From the NCBI GenBank assembly GCA_964569015.1, contig CAZMSN010000012.1, positions 1 through 41,861 of the forward strand: a stretch of 41,861 bases of DNA, read 5' to 3'. The DNA is from CAYQEC01 sp964569015. GTDB taxonomy: Bacteria; Actinomycetota; Acidimicrobiia; Spongiisociales; UBA5794. The notes beneath the pieces are model-generated. The model worked only from the letters and a program-made list of their open reading frames with translations, had not been told where the DNA came from and did not search any database. Shown here one piece after another: positions 31,859 through 40,514 of the stretch (position 1 is its first letter; every line of letters starts with the position of its first letter). The translations under genes and the position numbers were made by a program.

Positions 31859-33013
31859 CTACTCCTCGGCGGCGAGTTTGCCGATCGCCGCATCGAGGCG
31901 GGCCACCCCGTCGGGGTTCTCCGGGAGCGGGTCGGCGGATTCCATCGCCGGGAGGATCGATCGCTGCAGCAGCTCGTAGGGCACGAAGAACTGCTCCTCC
32001 GCCAATTCGCTAGTGAACACGACGACGGCGTCCTGCTCGGGGAGGACAACGATGTACTGGCCGGCGTAGCCCAATGCCATGAAGTAGCCATCGTCCTCGA
32101 CCCACCACTGGTAGCCGTAGCCGTCCATCAGGGTCTCGGCGGGGATGTGCTCGCGGGTGGCGGTGGCGACCCACTCGGCAGGCACGATCTGCTCGCCGTC
32201 CCACACTCCGCCGTGGAGGTAGAGGGAGCCGAGTTTCGCCATGTCGTGCGGCAGCAGGCTCATCTCCCCCCATCCGATGGAGACGTCCTCGGGGGATTGC
32301 GGCCAGGTGTAGTCGGTGATCCCCAGCGGCCCGAACAGGTGCTCGGTGACGTACTCCTCAGCCGTCATGCCCGTCGCTCGCTGCAACGCCGAGCTGAGCA
32401 GGTACGAGGCGGTGTTGCTGTAGTCGAAGCGGGTTCCCGGCTCGGCGATCATCGGGAAGCTGAGAGCATTGAGCGTCCAGTCGTCGGTGCGCGCCATCTC
32501 GTGGATGCCTCGCCACCGGTAGAGGTAAGAGTCATGGGAATCCATTCCCGTGGCCATCGTGAGCACATGTTCGAGCGTCATCGTTTCCTTGGCAGCGTCG
32601 ACGTTGTCGGGAGCAACGTCCCCGAAGAGATCGAGGAACGGCACGTCGACGCCGGCGATGGCGCCTTCCTCGATGGCGATACCGATCAGAGTCGAGACAA
32701 CGCTCTTGGTGCAGGAGTGGACAACGTGTCGGATCTCCAGCCGGTAGGGAACGACGGAGGCGTCGAGGACGATCGACCCGTGCCGGATGACGGTGACACT
32801 GTTGATGTCGTGGCCGGCCTCGTCGATCTCCTCGAGCATCTCGGCGAGCAGCACCGAGTCGACCCCCTGCTCCTCGGGTGTGGAGACCGGCCAGGGCGAA
32901 TCGTCGCCGGCGCCCGGCGACGGCCAGCCGCGCAGCACGAGGGCGAACACCAACGCCGTCGCCAGCGTCGGGAGCACGCCGGTCACCAATATCCGCCTCG
33001 GAGAACCCTTCAT
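31859..33013 (-). CDS. Membrane-anchored or exported serine hydrolase (class C beta-lactamase fold)
   Basis: This 384-residue protein has an N-terminal hydrophobic helix (ILVTGVLPTLATALVFALVLRGW) that serves as signal or anchor. The catalytic Ser100-x-x-Lys103 motif is in HSCTKSVVS. The second motif is Tyr198-Ser199-Asn200 in DYSNTASYLL. The C-terminal part has DGYGYQWWVEDDGYFMALGYAGQYIVV, with GYAGQ in place of the usual HxG/KTG. It belongs to the beta-lactamase-related (PF00144) group, which includes esterases and peptidases. Antibiotic resistance should not be assumed. The ATG at 33013 is preceded by a TAGGCT box at six bases, so it is likely leaderless. Confidence 0.88.
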   Translation of the reverse strand: MKGSPRRILVTGVLPTLATALVFALVLRGWPSPGAGDDSPWPVSTPEEQGVDSVLLAEMLEEIDEAGHDINSVTVIRHGSIVLDASVVPYRLEIRHVVHSCTKSVVSTLIGIAIEEGAIAGVDVPFLDLFGDVAPDNVDAAKETMTLEHVLTMATGMDSHDSYLYRWRGIHEMARTDDWTLNALSFPMIAEPGTRFDYSNTASYLLSSALQRATGMTAEEYVTEHLFGPLGITDYTWPQSPEDVSIGWGEMSLLPHDMAKLGSLYLHGGVWDGEQIVPAEWVATATREHIPAETLMDGYGYQWWVEDDGYFMALGYAGQYIVVLPEQDAVVVFTSELAEEQFFVPYELLQRSILPAMESADPLPENPDGVARLDAAIGKLAAEE

Positions 33014-33019
33014 GTGTTC

Positions 33020-33025
33020 AGCCTA
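33020..33025 (-). promoter_or_regulatory. Candidate -10 box of the serine-hydrolase gene (leaderless)
   Basis: TAGGCT on the minus strand is followed by six bases and the ATG at 33013, with no ribosome site. Confidence 0.5.
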
Positions 33026-33115
33026 AAACGCCCGGCTCGGCACCGACAGGTGCCCCGGCTCGTTATAGCAGCGCCACGCCGCATTGGGTCGGAGGTCGGC
33101 ATCCCAGGCGGCCGG

Positions 33116-33121
33116 TAGGGT
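33116..33121 (+). promoter_or_regulatory. Candidate -10 box of the ABC transporter operon
   Basis: TAGGGT lies eight bases before GTG 33130. The message would be leaderless or have a single leader base. Confidence 0.4.
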
Positions 33122-33129
33122 TACACGCT

Positions 33130-34056
33130 GTGACCGACCCACTCGTCTCCGCCCGCGCCCTCACCAAGCGCTTCGACGACTTTGTCGCGGTCGACGCCAT
33201 CGACTTCGACGTCCACCCCGGCGAGGCGTTCGGGTTCCTCGGCCCCAACGGGGCTGGGAAGAGCTCGACCATGCGCATGATCGGGGCGGTCTCCCCCGTC
33301 ACCGAGGGCACCCTCACCGTGCTTGGCCTCGACCCGGATCGCGACGGCGCCGCCATCCGCGCCCGCCTCGGGGTCGTGCCCCAGGAGAACAACCTCGACA
33401 CCGAGCTGCCGGTAGAGGAGAACCTGCTGGTCTACGGTCGCTACTTCGACCTTCCCCGGGCCGTCATCCGGGAGCGCATCGACGAGCTACTGGCGTTCGC
33501 CGAGCTGACCGAGCGGCGCCGGGACCTCGTCGACCACCTGTCGGGCGGGATGAAGCGCCGGCTCACCATCGCACGGGCACTCATCAACCAGCCTGACCTG
33601 ATCCTGCTCGACGAGCCGACCACCGGCCTCGACCCCCAGGCCCGCCACGTGCTGTGGGACCGCCTCTACCGGCTCAAGCAGCGCGGGGCAACGCTGATCA
33701 TCACCACCCACTACATGGACGAGGCCGAGCAGCTCTGCGACCGGCTGGTGGTGATGGACAAGGGCGCAATCGCCGCCCGGGGCTCCCCTCGCGAGCTCAT
33801 CGCCCACTACGCCACCCGCGAGGTGGTGGAGCTTCGCTTCGCCATCGGCAGTCAGGAGGGCGCCGTCGACCGGCTCGAAGGGCTCGGCAAGCGCATCGAG
33901 GTCCTCCCGGACCGGGTGCTGGTCTCCACCGACGACGGGGACCGCACCGTCGCCGACGTGGCCGAGCGCGGCCTGAACCCGGCGTCGGTGGTGGTGCGTC
34001 GCAGCACCCTCGAGGACGTGTTCCTCCGGCTGACGGGCCGGAGGCTGATCGACTGA
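33130..34056 (+). CDS. ABC-2 type exporter, ATP-binding subunit (DrrA/NodI-like)
   Basis: This is a 308-residue ATPase subunit. Walker A GPNGAGKS is at residues 38-45, followed by the Q-loop VVPQENNLD, the signature LSGGMKRRL, Walker B LILLDEPTTGLDP and the switch His in TTHYMDEAEQL. A C-terminal extension of about 80 residues resembles the DrrA/NodI group. It energises the two permeases that follow with one- to four-base overlaps. The substrate is unknown; drugs, lipids or polysaccharides are all known for the class. The start is GTG 33130, since the reading frame upstream has no support. It is divergent from the serine-hydrolase gene. Confidence 0.94.
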   Translation: MTDPLVSARALTKRFDDFVAVDAIDFDVHPGEAFGFLGPNGAGKSSTMRMIGAVSPVTEGTLTVLGLDPDRDGAAIRARLGVVPQENNLDTELPVEENLLVYGRYFDLPRAVIRERIDELLAFAELTERRRDLVDHLSGGMKRRLTIARALINQPDLILLDEPTTGLDPQARHVLWDRLYRLKQRGATLIITTHYMDEAEQLCDRLVVMDKGAIAARGSPRELIAHYATREVVELRFAIGSQEGAVDRLEGLGKRIEVLPDRVLVSTDDGDRTVADVAERGLNPASVVVRRSTLEDVFLRLTGRRLID

Positions 34057-34832
34057 TGACCGCACCCGCCGTCCGGTACCTCGAGTCTCGGGCTCTCGTC
34101 TACCGCCGTACCTGGCGTGGGAGCGCCATCTCGACGTTTCTCAATCCGGTGCTCTACCTGACAGCAATGGGGATGGGACTGGGCACCCTGGTCGACCGCG
34201 GCGCAGGAACAGTGACGCTCGAGGGCATGGCATATCTCACGTTCCTGGCGCCCGGCCTGCTCGCAGCCACCGCCATGCAGACCAGCGCCGGGGACGCCTC
34301 GTATCCGGTGATGGCCGGCATCAAGTGGGCACGTACCTACGAAGCCACCCTCGCTTCCCCCATCGGGGTGAACGATCTCGTCCTCGGCCACCTCGCCTGG
34401 GTGATGGTACGACTGACGGTCACGTCACTCGTGTTCGTCTTGGTAATGGCGATGTTCGGGGCGGCCTCGTTCGGGTCTGGGCTGCTGGCGGTGGGACCCG
34501 CCGTGCTCACCGGGATGGCCTTCGCCGGGGTCATCACCGCCTACACATCGAGGCTGCACGACCCCCAGGGCCTGGCGGCCCTCTTCCGGTTCGGCATCGT
34601 CCCCATGTTCCTGTTCTCCGGCACCTTCTTCCCCATCACCGAGTTGCCCGGCTGGATGCACCCGGTCGCCTACGCCACTCCGTTGTGGCACGGCGTCGAG
34701 CTGACCCGCCGGGTGGCCCTGGGTCTGGAGACGACCGTCGCCCCCGCGGTCCAGGTGGCGTACCTGGTGCTGTGGACCGTGGTGGGCGGGTGGCTGGCGA
34801 TCCGGTTCCTGCATCGGAGGATGGTCTCGTGA
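34056..34832 (+). CDS. ABC-2 type exporter, permease subunit 1
   Basis: This is a 258-residue permease with six hydrophobic segments. FLNPVLYLTAMGMGLGTLV is the first helix. The ABC-2 conserved stretch GTFFPITELPGWMHPVAYATPLWHGVELTR lies near the C-terminus. The ATG at 34056 overlaps the stop of the ATPase gene (TGATG). The DrrB/NodJ-like pattern shows a single six-helix unit, and with the next gene it would form a heterodimeric channel. The substrate is unknown. Confidence 0.9.
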   Translation: MTAPAVRYLESRALVYRRTWRGSAISTFLNPVLYLTAMGMGLGTLVDRGAGTVTLEGMAYLTFLAPGLLAATAMQTSAGDASYPVMAGIKWARTYEATLASPIGVNDLVLGHLAWVMVRLTVTSLVFVLVMAMFGAASFGSGLLAVGPAVLTGMAFAGVITAYTSRLHDPQGLAALFRFGIVPMFLFSGTFFPITELPGWMHPVAYATPLWHGVELTRRVALGLETTVAPAVQVAYLVLWTVVGGWLAIRFLHRRMVS

Positions 34833-35638
34833 CCACCGGCACCCTCACCCGCGTGCTCCCTCCGCTGCGGATGGGGAGCAGGCGCGCCCTGTACCTGGTG
34901 GAGCGCAACCTCTATGTGTATCGCCAGTTCTGGGTGATCATCATCTCGGGCTTCTTCGAGCCGCTCTTCTACCTGCTATCGATCTCGGTGGGTATCGCCC
35001 GGCTGGTGGGCGACGTGGTGGGTCCCGACGGTCGAGCCGTGTCGTACGCCGCCTTCGCCGCTCCGGCGTTGCTGGCGGCGTCGGCGATGAACGGCGCCGT
35101 GTTCGAATCGACGATGAACATCTTCTTCAAGCTGAAGTACGGCAAGATCTACGACGCGGTGCTCGCCACCCCGGTGACCCCCGACGATGTCGCCGTTGGC
35201 GAGATCACCTGGTCGTTGATGCGGGGCGGGATCTACGCCGTCGGCTTCCTGGTGGTCATGGCGGTGATGGGCCTGGTGGAGTCCCCGTGGGGCCTGCTGG
35301 CGCTTCCTGCGGCCTTGCTGGTCGGCTTTGCCTTCGCCTCGGTCGGCATGGCCTGTAGCACCTTCATGCGCACTTGGCAGGATCTCGACCTGGTGACGCT
35401 GGTGACGCTGCCCCTGTTTCTGTTCTCGGCGACCTTCTTCCCACTCGAGATCTACCCGACCTGGCTCCAGGTGGTTGCACGCTTCTCGCCGCTGTATCAC
35501 GGGGTCGAGTTGATCCGTGGGCTCACCCTCGGCATCCTCGACGTCACCATGGTCGGCCACGGCGCCTTCCTGCTCGTCATGGGCCTCGTCGGGCTGTCGA
35601 TCGCCAGCCGCAGGATCGCCGGGCTGCTGCTCACGTAG
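34829..35638 (+). CDS. ABC-2 type exporter, permease subunit 2
   Basis: This is the 269-residue second permease, with six hydrophobic segments and the same signature (SATFFPLEIYPTWLQVVARFSPLYHGVELIRG). It aligns in layout with subunit 1, so the two probably arose by duplication and act as a heterodimer. The start is GTG 34829, overlapping the stop of the previous gene (GTGA). Its last eight bases overlap the end of the convergent NifX-domain gene, leaving no room for a terminator between them. Confidence 0.9.
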   Translation: MTTGTLTRVLPPLRMGSRRALYLVERNLYVYRQFWVIIISGFFEPLFYLLSISVGIARLVGDVVGPDGRAVSYAAFAAPALLAASAMNGAVFESTMNIFFKLKYGKIYDAVLATPVTPDDVAVGEITWSLMRGGIYAVGFLVVMAVMGLVESPWGLLALPAALLVGFAFASVGMACSTFMRTWQDLDLVTLVTLPLFLFSATFFPLEIYPTWLQVVARFSPLYHGVELIRGLTLGILDVTMVGHGAFLLVMGLVGLSIASRRIAGLLLT

Positions 35639-36128
35639 GTGGCGCCGCGGCGGAATCGTCTCGGCCGGCTGTCCCGACGTGAGGGCTCTGCGCACCTCGA
35701 TCGCGCCCTTTTCCCTCGAACCGAACCGGGGAAGAGCCATCCTCCCCGCCGTCGTGCACCAGGTCGTCGACGTGGGGCAGATCGCCTCGGGCGTAGCGCA
35801 GGGCCGCCTCGTCGACGCTGCGCTCGTCGGTGGCAACGACCTCGAGGCCCACCCTCTCAAGATTGGTCATCGCCGGAGCACCCATGCCTCCGGTGATGAC
35901 CACCTGGCAATCGGCCACCAGCTGCGCCGCTCTCCGGCCGTGCCCCCGTTCGGTTCCCGCCCCCGGCTCGTGGCCCTCCTGCGCATGGGAACCCTGGCCC
36001 GGTCGCTTGGGCCGCATGTCACGAGCGATCACCTCTCCGTTCTCCACGGTGAGCACTACGAATTGACGGGCCATCCCATAGTGGCGGCTCACCCTCTTGC
36101 CGTTGTTCGACACCACTGCGATCTTCAT
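35631..36128 (-). CDS. NifX/NifB-domain (dinitrogenase cofactor-type) protein
   Basis: This is a 165-residue protein of the PF02579 fold. It opens MKIAVVSNNGKRVSRHYGMARQFVVLTVENGEVI and shows DCQVVITGGMGAPAMTNLERVGLEVVATDE later. Between them is a glycine- and histidine-containing insert (QGSHAQEGHEPGAGTERGHGRR). A C-terminal tail of about 50 residues is longer than in classical members of about 115-120 residues. Nitrogenase genes are absent, so it is probably one of the many stand-alone relatives thought to bind Fe-S clusters or metal. The ATG overlaps the DUF134 stop, and the pair is widely conserved. Its role is unproven. Confidence 0.85.
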   Translation of the reverse strand: MKIAVVSNNGKRVSRHYGMARQFVVLTVENGEVIARDMRPKRPGQGSHAQEGHEPGAGTERGHGRRAAQLVADCQVVITGGMGAPAMTNLERVGLEVVATDERSVDEAALRYARGDLPHVDDLVHDGGEDGSSPVRFEGKGRDRGAQSPHVGTAGRDDSAAAPPT

Positions 36129-36586
36129 TCACTCGTCTCCTCTCCAAGTGTGGGATCCTCGTGCTCCTCCTGTTCGACGCGGCGCCTCCGTGAGCCGCCG
36201 CGCCCTGCCCCGGGCGGGGACTCCTCTCCACAGCGGCAGCCACGACCCTTCCGCCGTCGCCCACCGTGGATGGGACAGGGCCAGGAGACGTCGGGGCGCT
36301 CCTCTACCTCGCCTCCGCCGATCTCCAGTGCCTTCCCGTTGACGAGGACGTCGGCAACGACCTTCCGGGCGGCCCCGAGCACCCGGGCGAACGTCGCCCG
36401 CGACACTCCCATGCGACGGGCCGCCTCCTCCTGGTAGAGGCCCTCGATGTCAGCGAGCCGCAGCGCTTCCAGACCGTCCAGGGTCAGGTGAGCGTGATCG
36501 AGCTGTGAACGTGGCACATCATCGGGCCGGAACGACCGGCCGCGAAGAGTCCCGGCGATTCTGCGCTCCGTGATGGGTCGAGGCAT
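36125..36586 (-). CDS. DUF134 family helix-turn-helix protein
   Basis: This is a 153-residue DUF134 protein. It opens MPRPITERRIAGTLRGRSF and continues with LTLDGLEALRLADIEGLYQEEAARRMGVSRATFARVLGAARKVVADVLVNGKALEI (read in order), which is a sigma-factor-like helix-turn-helix. The C-terminal part has a cysteine cluster (CPIHGG...GCRCGEE) that may bind metal or an Fe-S cluster. DUF134 genes are often coupled to NifX-domain genes, as here by ATGA overlap, suggesting a metal- or redox-responsive regulator of the pair. The start is ATG 36586. A TATGAT box lies nine bases upstream within an AT-rich patch that contains the palindrome ATGATCAT. Confidence 0.85.
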   Translation of the reverse strand: MPRPITERRIAGTLRGRSFRPDDVPRSQLDHAHLTLDGLEALRLADIEGLYQEEAARRMGVSRATFARVLGAARKVVADVLVNGKALEIGGGEVEERPDVSWPCPIHGGRRRKGRGCRCGEESPPGAGRGGSRRRRVEQEEHEDPTLGEETSE

Positions 36587-36592
36587 AGGGTA

Positions 36593-36601
36593 ATGATCAT
36601 A
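36593..36601 (-). promoter_or_regulatory. Promoter and palindrome before DUF134
   Basis: TATGAT (minus strand, 36596-36601) is the probable -10 box, overlapped by the perfect palindrome ATGATCAT at 36593-36600. The patch is AT-rich in an otherwise GC-rich window. The palindrome could be an operator for the DUF134 protein itself, which is inference. Confidence 0.4.
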
Positions 36602-36682
36602 TACTCAAAACGTGCAGGCTCCACGTTGCCCTTTCACGAATGGGCGGCGCCGGAGTCGCAGTCCCGCGACACGACTCCCCTC

Positions 36683-39199
36683 TCAGGCGCTGATCACCTT
36701 GGTGTCGCCGGTGGCCGGGTCGCGGTCCAGTTCGATGAGATCCTCCATGCGCTGGTGCATCTCAGGCACGTGGCTCACCACCACCACCAGCCGCTCGTCG
36801 GAATCGGCCACGAGCGCCTCGATCCCCTCCATCGCCAGATCGAGGTGCTCGGGGTCGAGGACTCCGAAGCCCTCGTCGAGGAAGAACGAGTCGAGCCGCC
36901 CCCCGGTGCGGGCCACCATCTCCGCCAGCGCCAGCGCCAGCGCCAGCGAGGCGATGAATGTCTCACCGCCGGACAGGCTGTCCGCCCTGCGAGTGGCGTC
37001 CGCCGCGGTGAGGTCCACGATGTCGAACACCCCGTCCTCGCTGAAGCGGTAGCGCCCCGCCGACAGGCGCTGGAAGTGGTCGCTGCCCAGCTCGGCGAGG
37101 TGGGCCCGCTCCTCGTCGAGCAGGAATCGCACGAACCGGGAGTCCGTCAAGTCGGCGGCGATGCGCCGGAACCGGTCGTGCTCGGAGGCGAGGGCATCGC
37201 GGGACGCCATCAGTTCATCGCTCGCCGCAACCTCGGCCTCGTCACGGCCCAGCTCTTTGGTCCACAGCTCGAGTTGGGCCCTCACCTCGGCCATCGAGGC
37301 CGCGTAGTCCCCCTCCACATCGTGGTCCGCAAGCAGCTCAGATCGCGCCTTCGCGGCATCGTCGGTACGCCGACCGGCGGCGTCCCGCCCCTGCTCCAGC
37401 TCGGTGATGGTCTCCTTCCACCGATCCTGCAGCCATTCCAGGGCGGCTCCCGCCGCGGCGGCTGAGTCGTCTTTCATCTCCAGGGACACGTCGAGGCGGG
37501 CGGCCATCTCCGCTAGCTCCACTCGCAGATGATCCATGGCCTTCTCGACGCCGTGCCCGTCGCGAATCGCCTGCTCGTGCTCGCCCCGAATCCGGCCAAC
37601 TCCCTTGCGGGCTTCGCCGGCGGCTTCCTTCACCACCTGATACGCCTCACGACGGGCTTCAAGCATCGTCGCCGGGTCGCCCTCACCGAGCAATTCCCGA
37701 AACTCGGCGACAGTGACAGCGAGCGCCTCCTCAGCCCTCTCGCGCTCGGCGGCCGCCGCCGACACCTCCGCCTCCATACCGGTGGCAGCGCCCTGGATCG
37801 ATTCCAATCGCTCGGCGGCGCCTTGCGCTTCAGCTGCCGCCGACGTGCGCTCCCGCACCACATGATCTTGGTCCCGCCGCGCCCGCTCCACCGCTGCCTC
37901 GGCCGAGTCGAGGTCTCCGGCTGCCGCGGCAGGGGGAACCACCCCCACCTCCTGAGTGCACACCGGGCACGGCTCGCCCACCGTCAGCCCGGCCCGCAGC
38001 ACCTCGGCCATATTGGCGAGCTCGGCGGCGTGCAGCGCCGCCTGTGCCGCCGAGAGGGCGTCCGCTGTTGCCGCGGCCTGTTTCTCGATGCCTTCCAGCG
38101 CGATGCGGGCCGCTGCCAAGCGATCCTGCACCGCCGCCCGCTCCACTTCGATCTCTGTCGCCCGTGTCTGCAGCGCCTGCAACCGCTGCGCGGCGGCGTC
38201 GACTGGCTTCTGCTGCGCTTCGATGCTCGCCAGCAGCGAGTGTCCTCGACTGAGCGTGCCCTGGATCCCGCTCTCCTCGAACTCGGCGATGCGAGCATCG
38301 GCTTCAGCCGCCCGAGCCTGTGCTTCTTCGAGCGAATCGGCCAGCGCCTGACGCCGCTCGGACGCCTCGGCGGCAGTAGCCAGTAGCCGTGCGGTCACCT
38401 CCGGCTCCGGGAAGCGTTTGCGGAGCAGCCGCAGCTCGGTGAGGCGCTGCTCGCACCGTTTCACCTCCTCGGTGGCGGCGGCGAGATCCTCGCCGAGGGC
38501 GCCGAGCCTGGGTTCGATTCTCCGGAGGTCGCCCAGCCGCTGTTCGGCTCCGGCAATGGCCTCTCGATGCTCCGTAATGCGGGCGGCGACCCGGCCGAGC
38601 TCGTCGACTCGCACCGCCAGCTTCGCGATCTCGATGTCGGCGGCGGCGGCCCACTCCTTGGCGACCTCTCGCATACGATCGATGCGGTCGTGCCCGAAGA
38701 CGCCCTTGAGCACCTTGTCGCGCTCTCGGGGCGGGGAACGAAGGAACTCGGCAAAGCGTCCCTGGGCGAGCATCACCGAACGGCAGAAAGCGTCGAATTC
38801 CAACCCGAGCAGCTCGACGACGCGCCCGTTGACCGCCCCCTCCTGGGTGACGGTCTCCACCGGCTCGGCGTCGGGCTCGTCGGCCTCGTAGCGGTACAGG
38901 GCGTGCTGCGACGCGCCCTTGCGGCGCAGCAACCGTACCGCCTCCCACACCTCGCCCTCCACCTCGAAGCGCAGCGAGACCGCCCCCTCGCTCGCCCGCT
39001 GGTGGATGAGGGCCGTCGTGCCGCGCGCCACGGTGGGGGTCTTGCCGTAGAGGGCGAAGGCGACCGCGTCGAGCAGCGACGACTTGCCGCTGCCGATCGG
39101 GCCCACAACACCGACCAGGCGCCGTCTCCGAAAGTCAAAGACTTGCTCGTCCCCGAAGTAGGAGCGGAAGTTGCGCACCCGTAGCTCAAGAGGACGCAT
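36683..39199 (-). CDS. sbcC: SbcC-type exonuclease ATPase
   Basis: This 838-residue SMC-like ATPase opens with the short N-terminal RPLELRVRNFRSYFG and Walker A GPIGSGKS at residues 33-40. The C-terminal ABC half carries LSGGETFIASLALALALAEM and FFLDEGFGVLDP. Two long coiled coils flank a CPVC zinc-hook motif (Cys411 and Cys414). At 838 residues it is shorter than the roughly 1,050 of E. coli, with reduced arms. It pairs with SbcD to clip hairpins and protein-blocked ends. The ATG at 39199 overlaps the sbcD stop by 14 bases, so the two are coupled. Confidence 0.95.
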   Translation of the reverse strand: MRPLELRVRNFRSYFGDEQVFDFRRRRLVGVVGPIGSGKSSLLDAVAFALYGKTPTVARGTTALIHQRASEGAVSLRFEVEGEVWEAVRLLRRKGASQHALYRYEADEPDAEPVETVTQEGAVNGRVVELLGLEFDAFCRSVMLAQGRFAEFLRSPPRERDKVLKGVFGHDRIDRMREVAKEWAAAADIEIAKLAVRVDELGRVAARITEHREAIAGAEQRLGDLRRIEPRLGALGEDLAAATEEVKRCEQRLTELRLLRKRFPEPEVTARLLATAAEASERRQALADSLEEAQARAAEADARIAEFEESGIQGTLSRGHSLLASIEAQQKPVDAAAQRLQALQTRATEIEVERAAVQDRLAAARIALEGIEKQAAATADALSAAQAALHAAELANMAEVLRAGLTVGEPCPVCTQEVGVVPPAAAAGDLDSAEAAVERARRDQDHVVRERTSAAAEAQGAAERLESIQGAATGMEAEVSAAAAERERAEEALAVTVAEFRELLGEGDPATMLEARREAYQVVKEAAGEARKGVGRIRGEHEQAIRDGHGVEKAMDHLRVELAEMAARLDVSLEMKDDSAAAAGAALEWLQDRWKETITELEQGRDAAGRRTDDAAKARSELLADHDVEGDYAASMAEVRAQLELWTKELGRDEAEVAASDELMASRDALASEHDRFRRIAADLTDSRFVRFLLDEERAHLAELGSDHFQRLSAGRYRFSEDGVFDIVDLTAADATRRADSLSGGETFIASLALALALAEMVARTGGRLDSFFLDEGFGVLDPEHLDLAMEGIEALVADSDERLVVVVSHVPEMHQRMEDLIELDRDPATGDTKVISA

Positions 39200-40355
39200 G
39201 GCCTGCCTCCTCCATCACCTGCCGGAACACCGTCAGCAGATCCCCCGGCGCCTCGATCCCCTCCCGCTCCTCGAAGTAGGCGGCGTACAGGTCGTCGAGA
39301 CTGCGGCCGGATCGGGAAGTCCGCTCGATTTCGGTCCGCGGATACTCGGCCCGGATTTTCACGAGGTGGTCGAACTCGTCGCGGGCTCGGTCGGCGAGCC
39401 CCGGATCGGGGCCGGTGGTCTCTACGGTGAGGTCGAGGTAGGCGTCGTGGAGGTCGTCGCGGGCGATCAGCTCCTGCCAGGTGCCCTTGGCCCGCATCAG
39501 CTTGCGCCCGGCGGAGAGCGGCACCGAGCGGAGGCTCGCCGGCTCTCCCGGCTCCACCTCGACGATCACCACCCGCTTCTGCTCGCCGGCCTCACCAAAA
39601 TCGAGCTCGAGAAGCGACCCGGCATACTCGGCCGGAACCCTCGCTCCCGGCACCGGCTGGGGAGCGTGGATGTGTCCCATCGCCACGTACTGTGGGCCCA
39701 GGGGGATGGCCTCGGAGGTGGCGGCGTACGCCTCGCCCATGTGTAGCTCCCGCTCACCGCGGGGCGCCCCGTGGCCATGCACCTTGGCACCGCCGACCAG
39801 GAAGTGGGCCACGAGCACTGTCACCGCGTCGCCGGCAGCGACCTCGTCGGCGCGGCGGCTGTAGGCCTCCGAGATCGCCTGTAGCCGGTCGGCGTACTTC
39901 CTTTGGTGCTCCTCGGCGGGTTCCCACACGTGCGAAGCCCGCCCTTCCCGAAGGAACGGGAAACAGCTCACGACGACCCGGCCACCCGGGGTCTCCAGAT
40001 CGAGCACCGCGCCTTCTTCGGGGCTCTTGATGGCCCCCACCAGGTAGATGCGCTGCTCGGAGAGGAACGGGGCCAGTGCCTCGAAGAAGCCGGGCGAGTC
40101 GTGGTTGCCGGCGATCACCACCACCGGCCGGCGGCCGTGGTCGCCGAGCTGCACCAGGCCCCCGAGCCCGATGTCGAGCGCATCGATGGGAGGCATCGGC
40201 CGATCGAACAAATCGCCGCCGTGCACCACGAGGTCGACGTGCTCACGATCGGCGATCTCGGCCACCTCGGCGATGACGGCGCGGTACTCGCCGGAGCGGT
40301 CGTAGCGACCGATGCGCTTGCCGACGTGCCAGTCGGAGGTGTGAAGGATCTTCAC
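39186..40355 (-). CDS. sbcD: SbcD-type exonuclease nuclease subunit
   Basis: This is a 389-residue calcineurin-like nuclease (Mre11 homologue). The phosphoesterase motifs are all present: HTSDWHVGK (Asp8 and His10), HGGDLFDRP, AGNHDSPGF, VAHFLVGG and MGHIHAPQ. The C-terminal helical region that contacts SbcC follows. The start is GTG 40355, the only codon consistent with motif I so close to the N-terminus. It overlaps the stop of a small upstream reading frame (GTGA). No ribosome site is seen, which fits reinitiation after that small gene. Confidence 0.95.
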   Translation of the reverse strand: MKILHTSDWHVGKRIGRYDRSGEYRAVIAEVAEIADREHVDLVVHGGDLFDRPMPPIDALDIGLGGLVQLGDHGRRPVVVIAGNHDSPGFFEALAPFLSEQRIYLVGAIKSPEEGAVLDLETPGGRVVVSCFPFLREGRASHVWEPAEEHQRKYADRLQAISEAYSRRADEVAAGDAVTVLVAHFLVGGAKVHGHGAPRGERELHMGEAYAATSEAIPLGPQYVAMGHIHAPQPVPGARVPAEYAGSLLELDFGEAGEQKRVVIVEVEPGEPASLRSVPLSAGRKLMRAKGTWQELIARDDLHDAYLDLTVETTGPDPGLADRARDEFDHLVKIRAEYPRTEIERTSRSGRSLDDLYAAYFEEREGIEAPGDLLTVFRQVMEEAGHASS

Positions 40356-40507
40356 CCGAGGTCCCAGTGAGATAAGAGCGCCACGGCGCGTCCCCTCCAG
40401 CTCCGCGAAGGGATGGGCACCCAGGGGCCGGTGACCTCGAGCGCCTCGTCGGTCTCGAACAAGCTCCCGCGCTCGGCGGCCCGGCCTTCGGCGAACAACT
40501 CTGCCAT
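40352..40507 (-). CDS. 51-residue leaderless small protein coupled to sbcD
   Basis: This is a small reading frame of 51 residues (MAELFAEGRAAERGSLFETD ... RGRAVALLSHWDLG). I recognise no family, membrane segment or metal motif. Two features support it. A TACCAT box at 40515-40520 lies exactly seven bases before its ATG, as at eight other leaderless genes here. Its stop overlaps the sbcD GTG in a GTGA, so sbcD has no other visible promoter or ribosome site. It could encode a real peptide or serve as a leader ORF that delivers ribosomes to sbcD. Coding status is not proven. Confidence 0.6.
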   Translation of the reverse strand: MAELFAEGRAAERGSLFETDEALEVTGPWVPIPSRSWRGRAVALLSHWDLG

Positions 40508-40514
40508 GGCGACG

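Noticed and set aside
31859..33013. Antibiotic-resistance beta-lactamase
   Set aside because: The PF00144 fold includes many esterases and peptidases, and the third motif is GYAGQ, unlike KTG. No resistance claim is justified.
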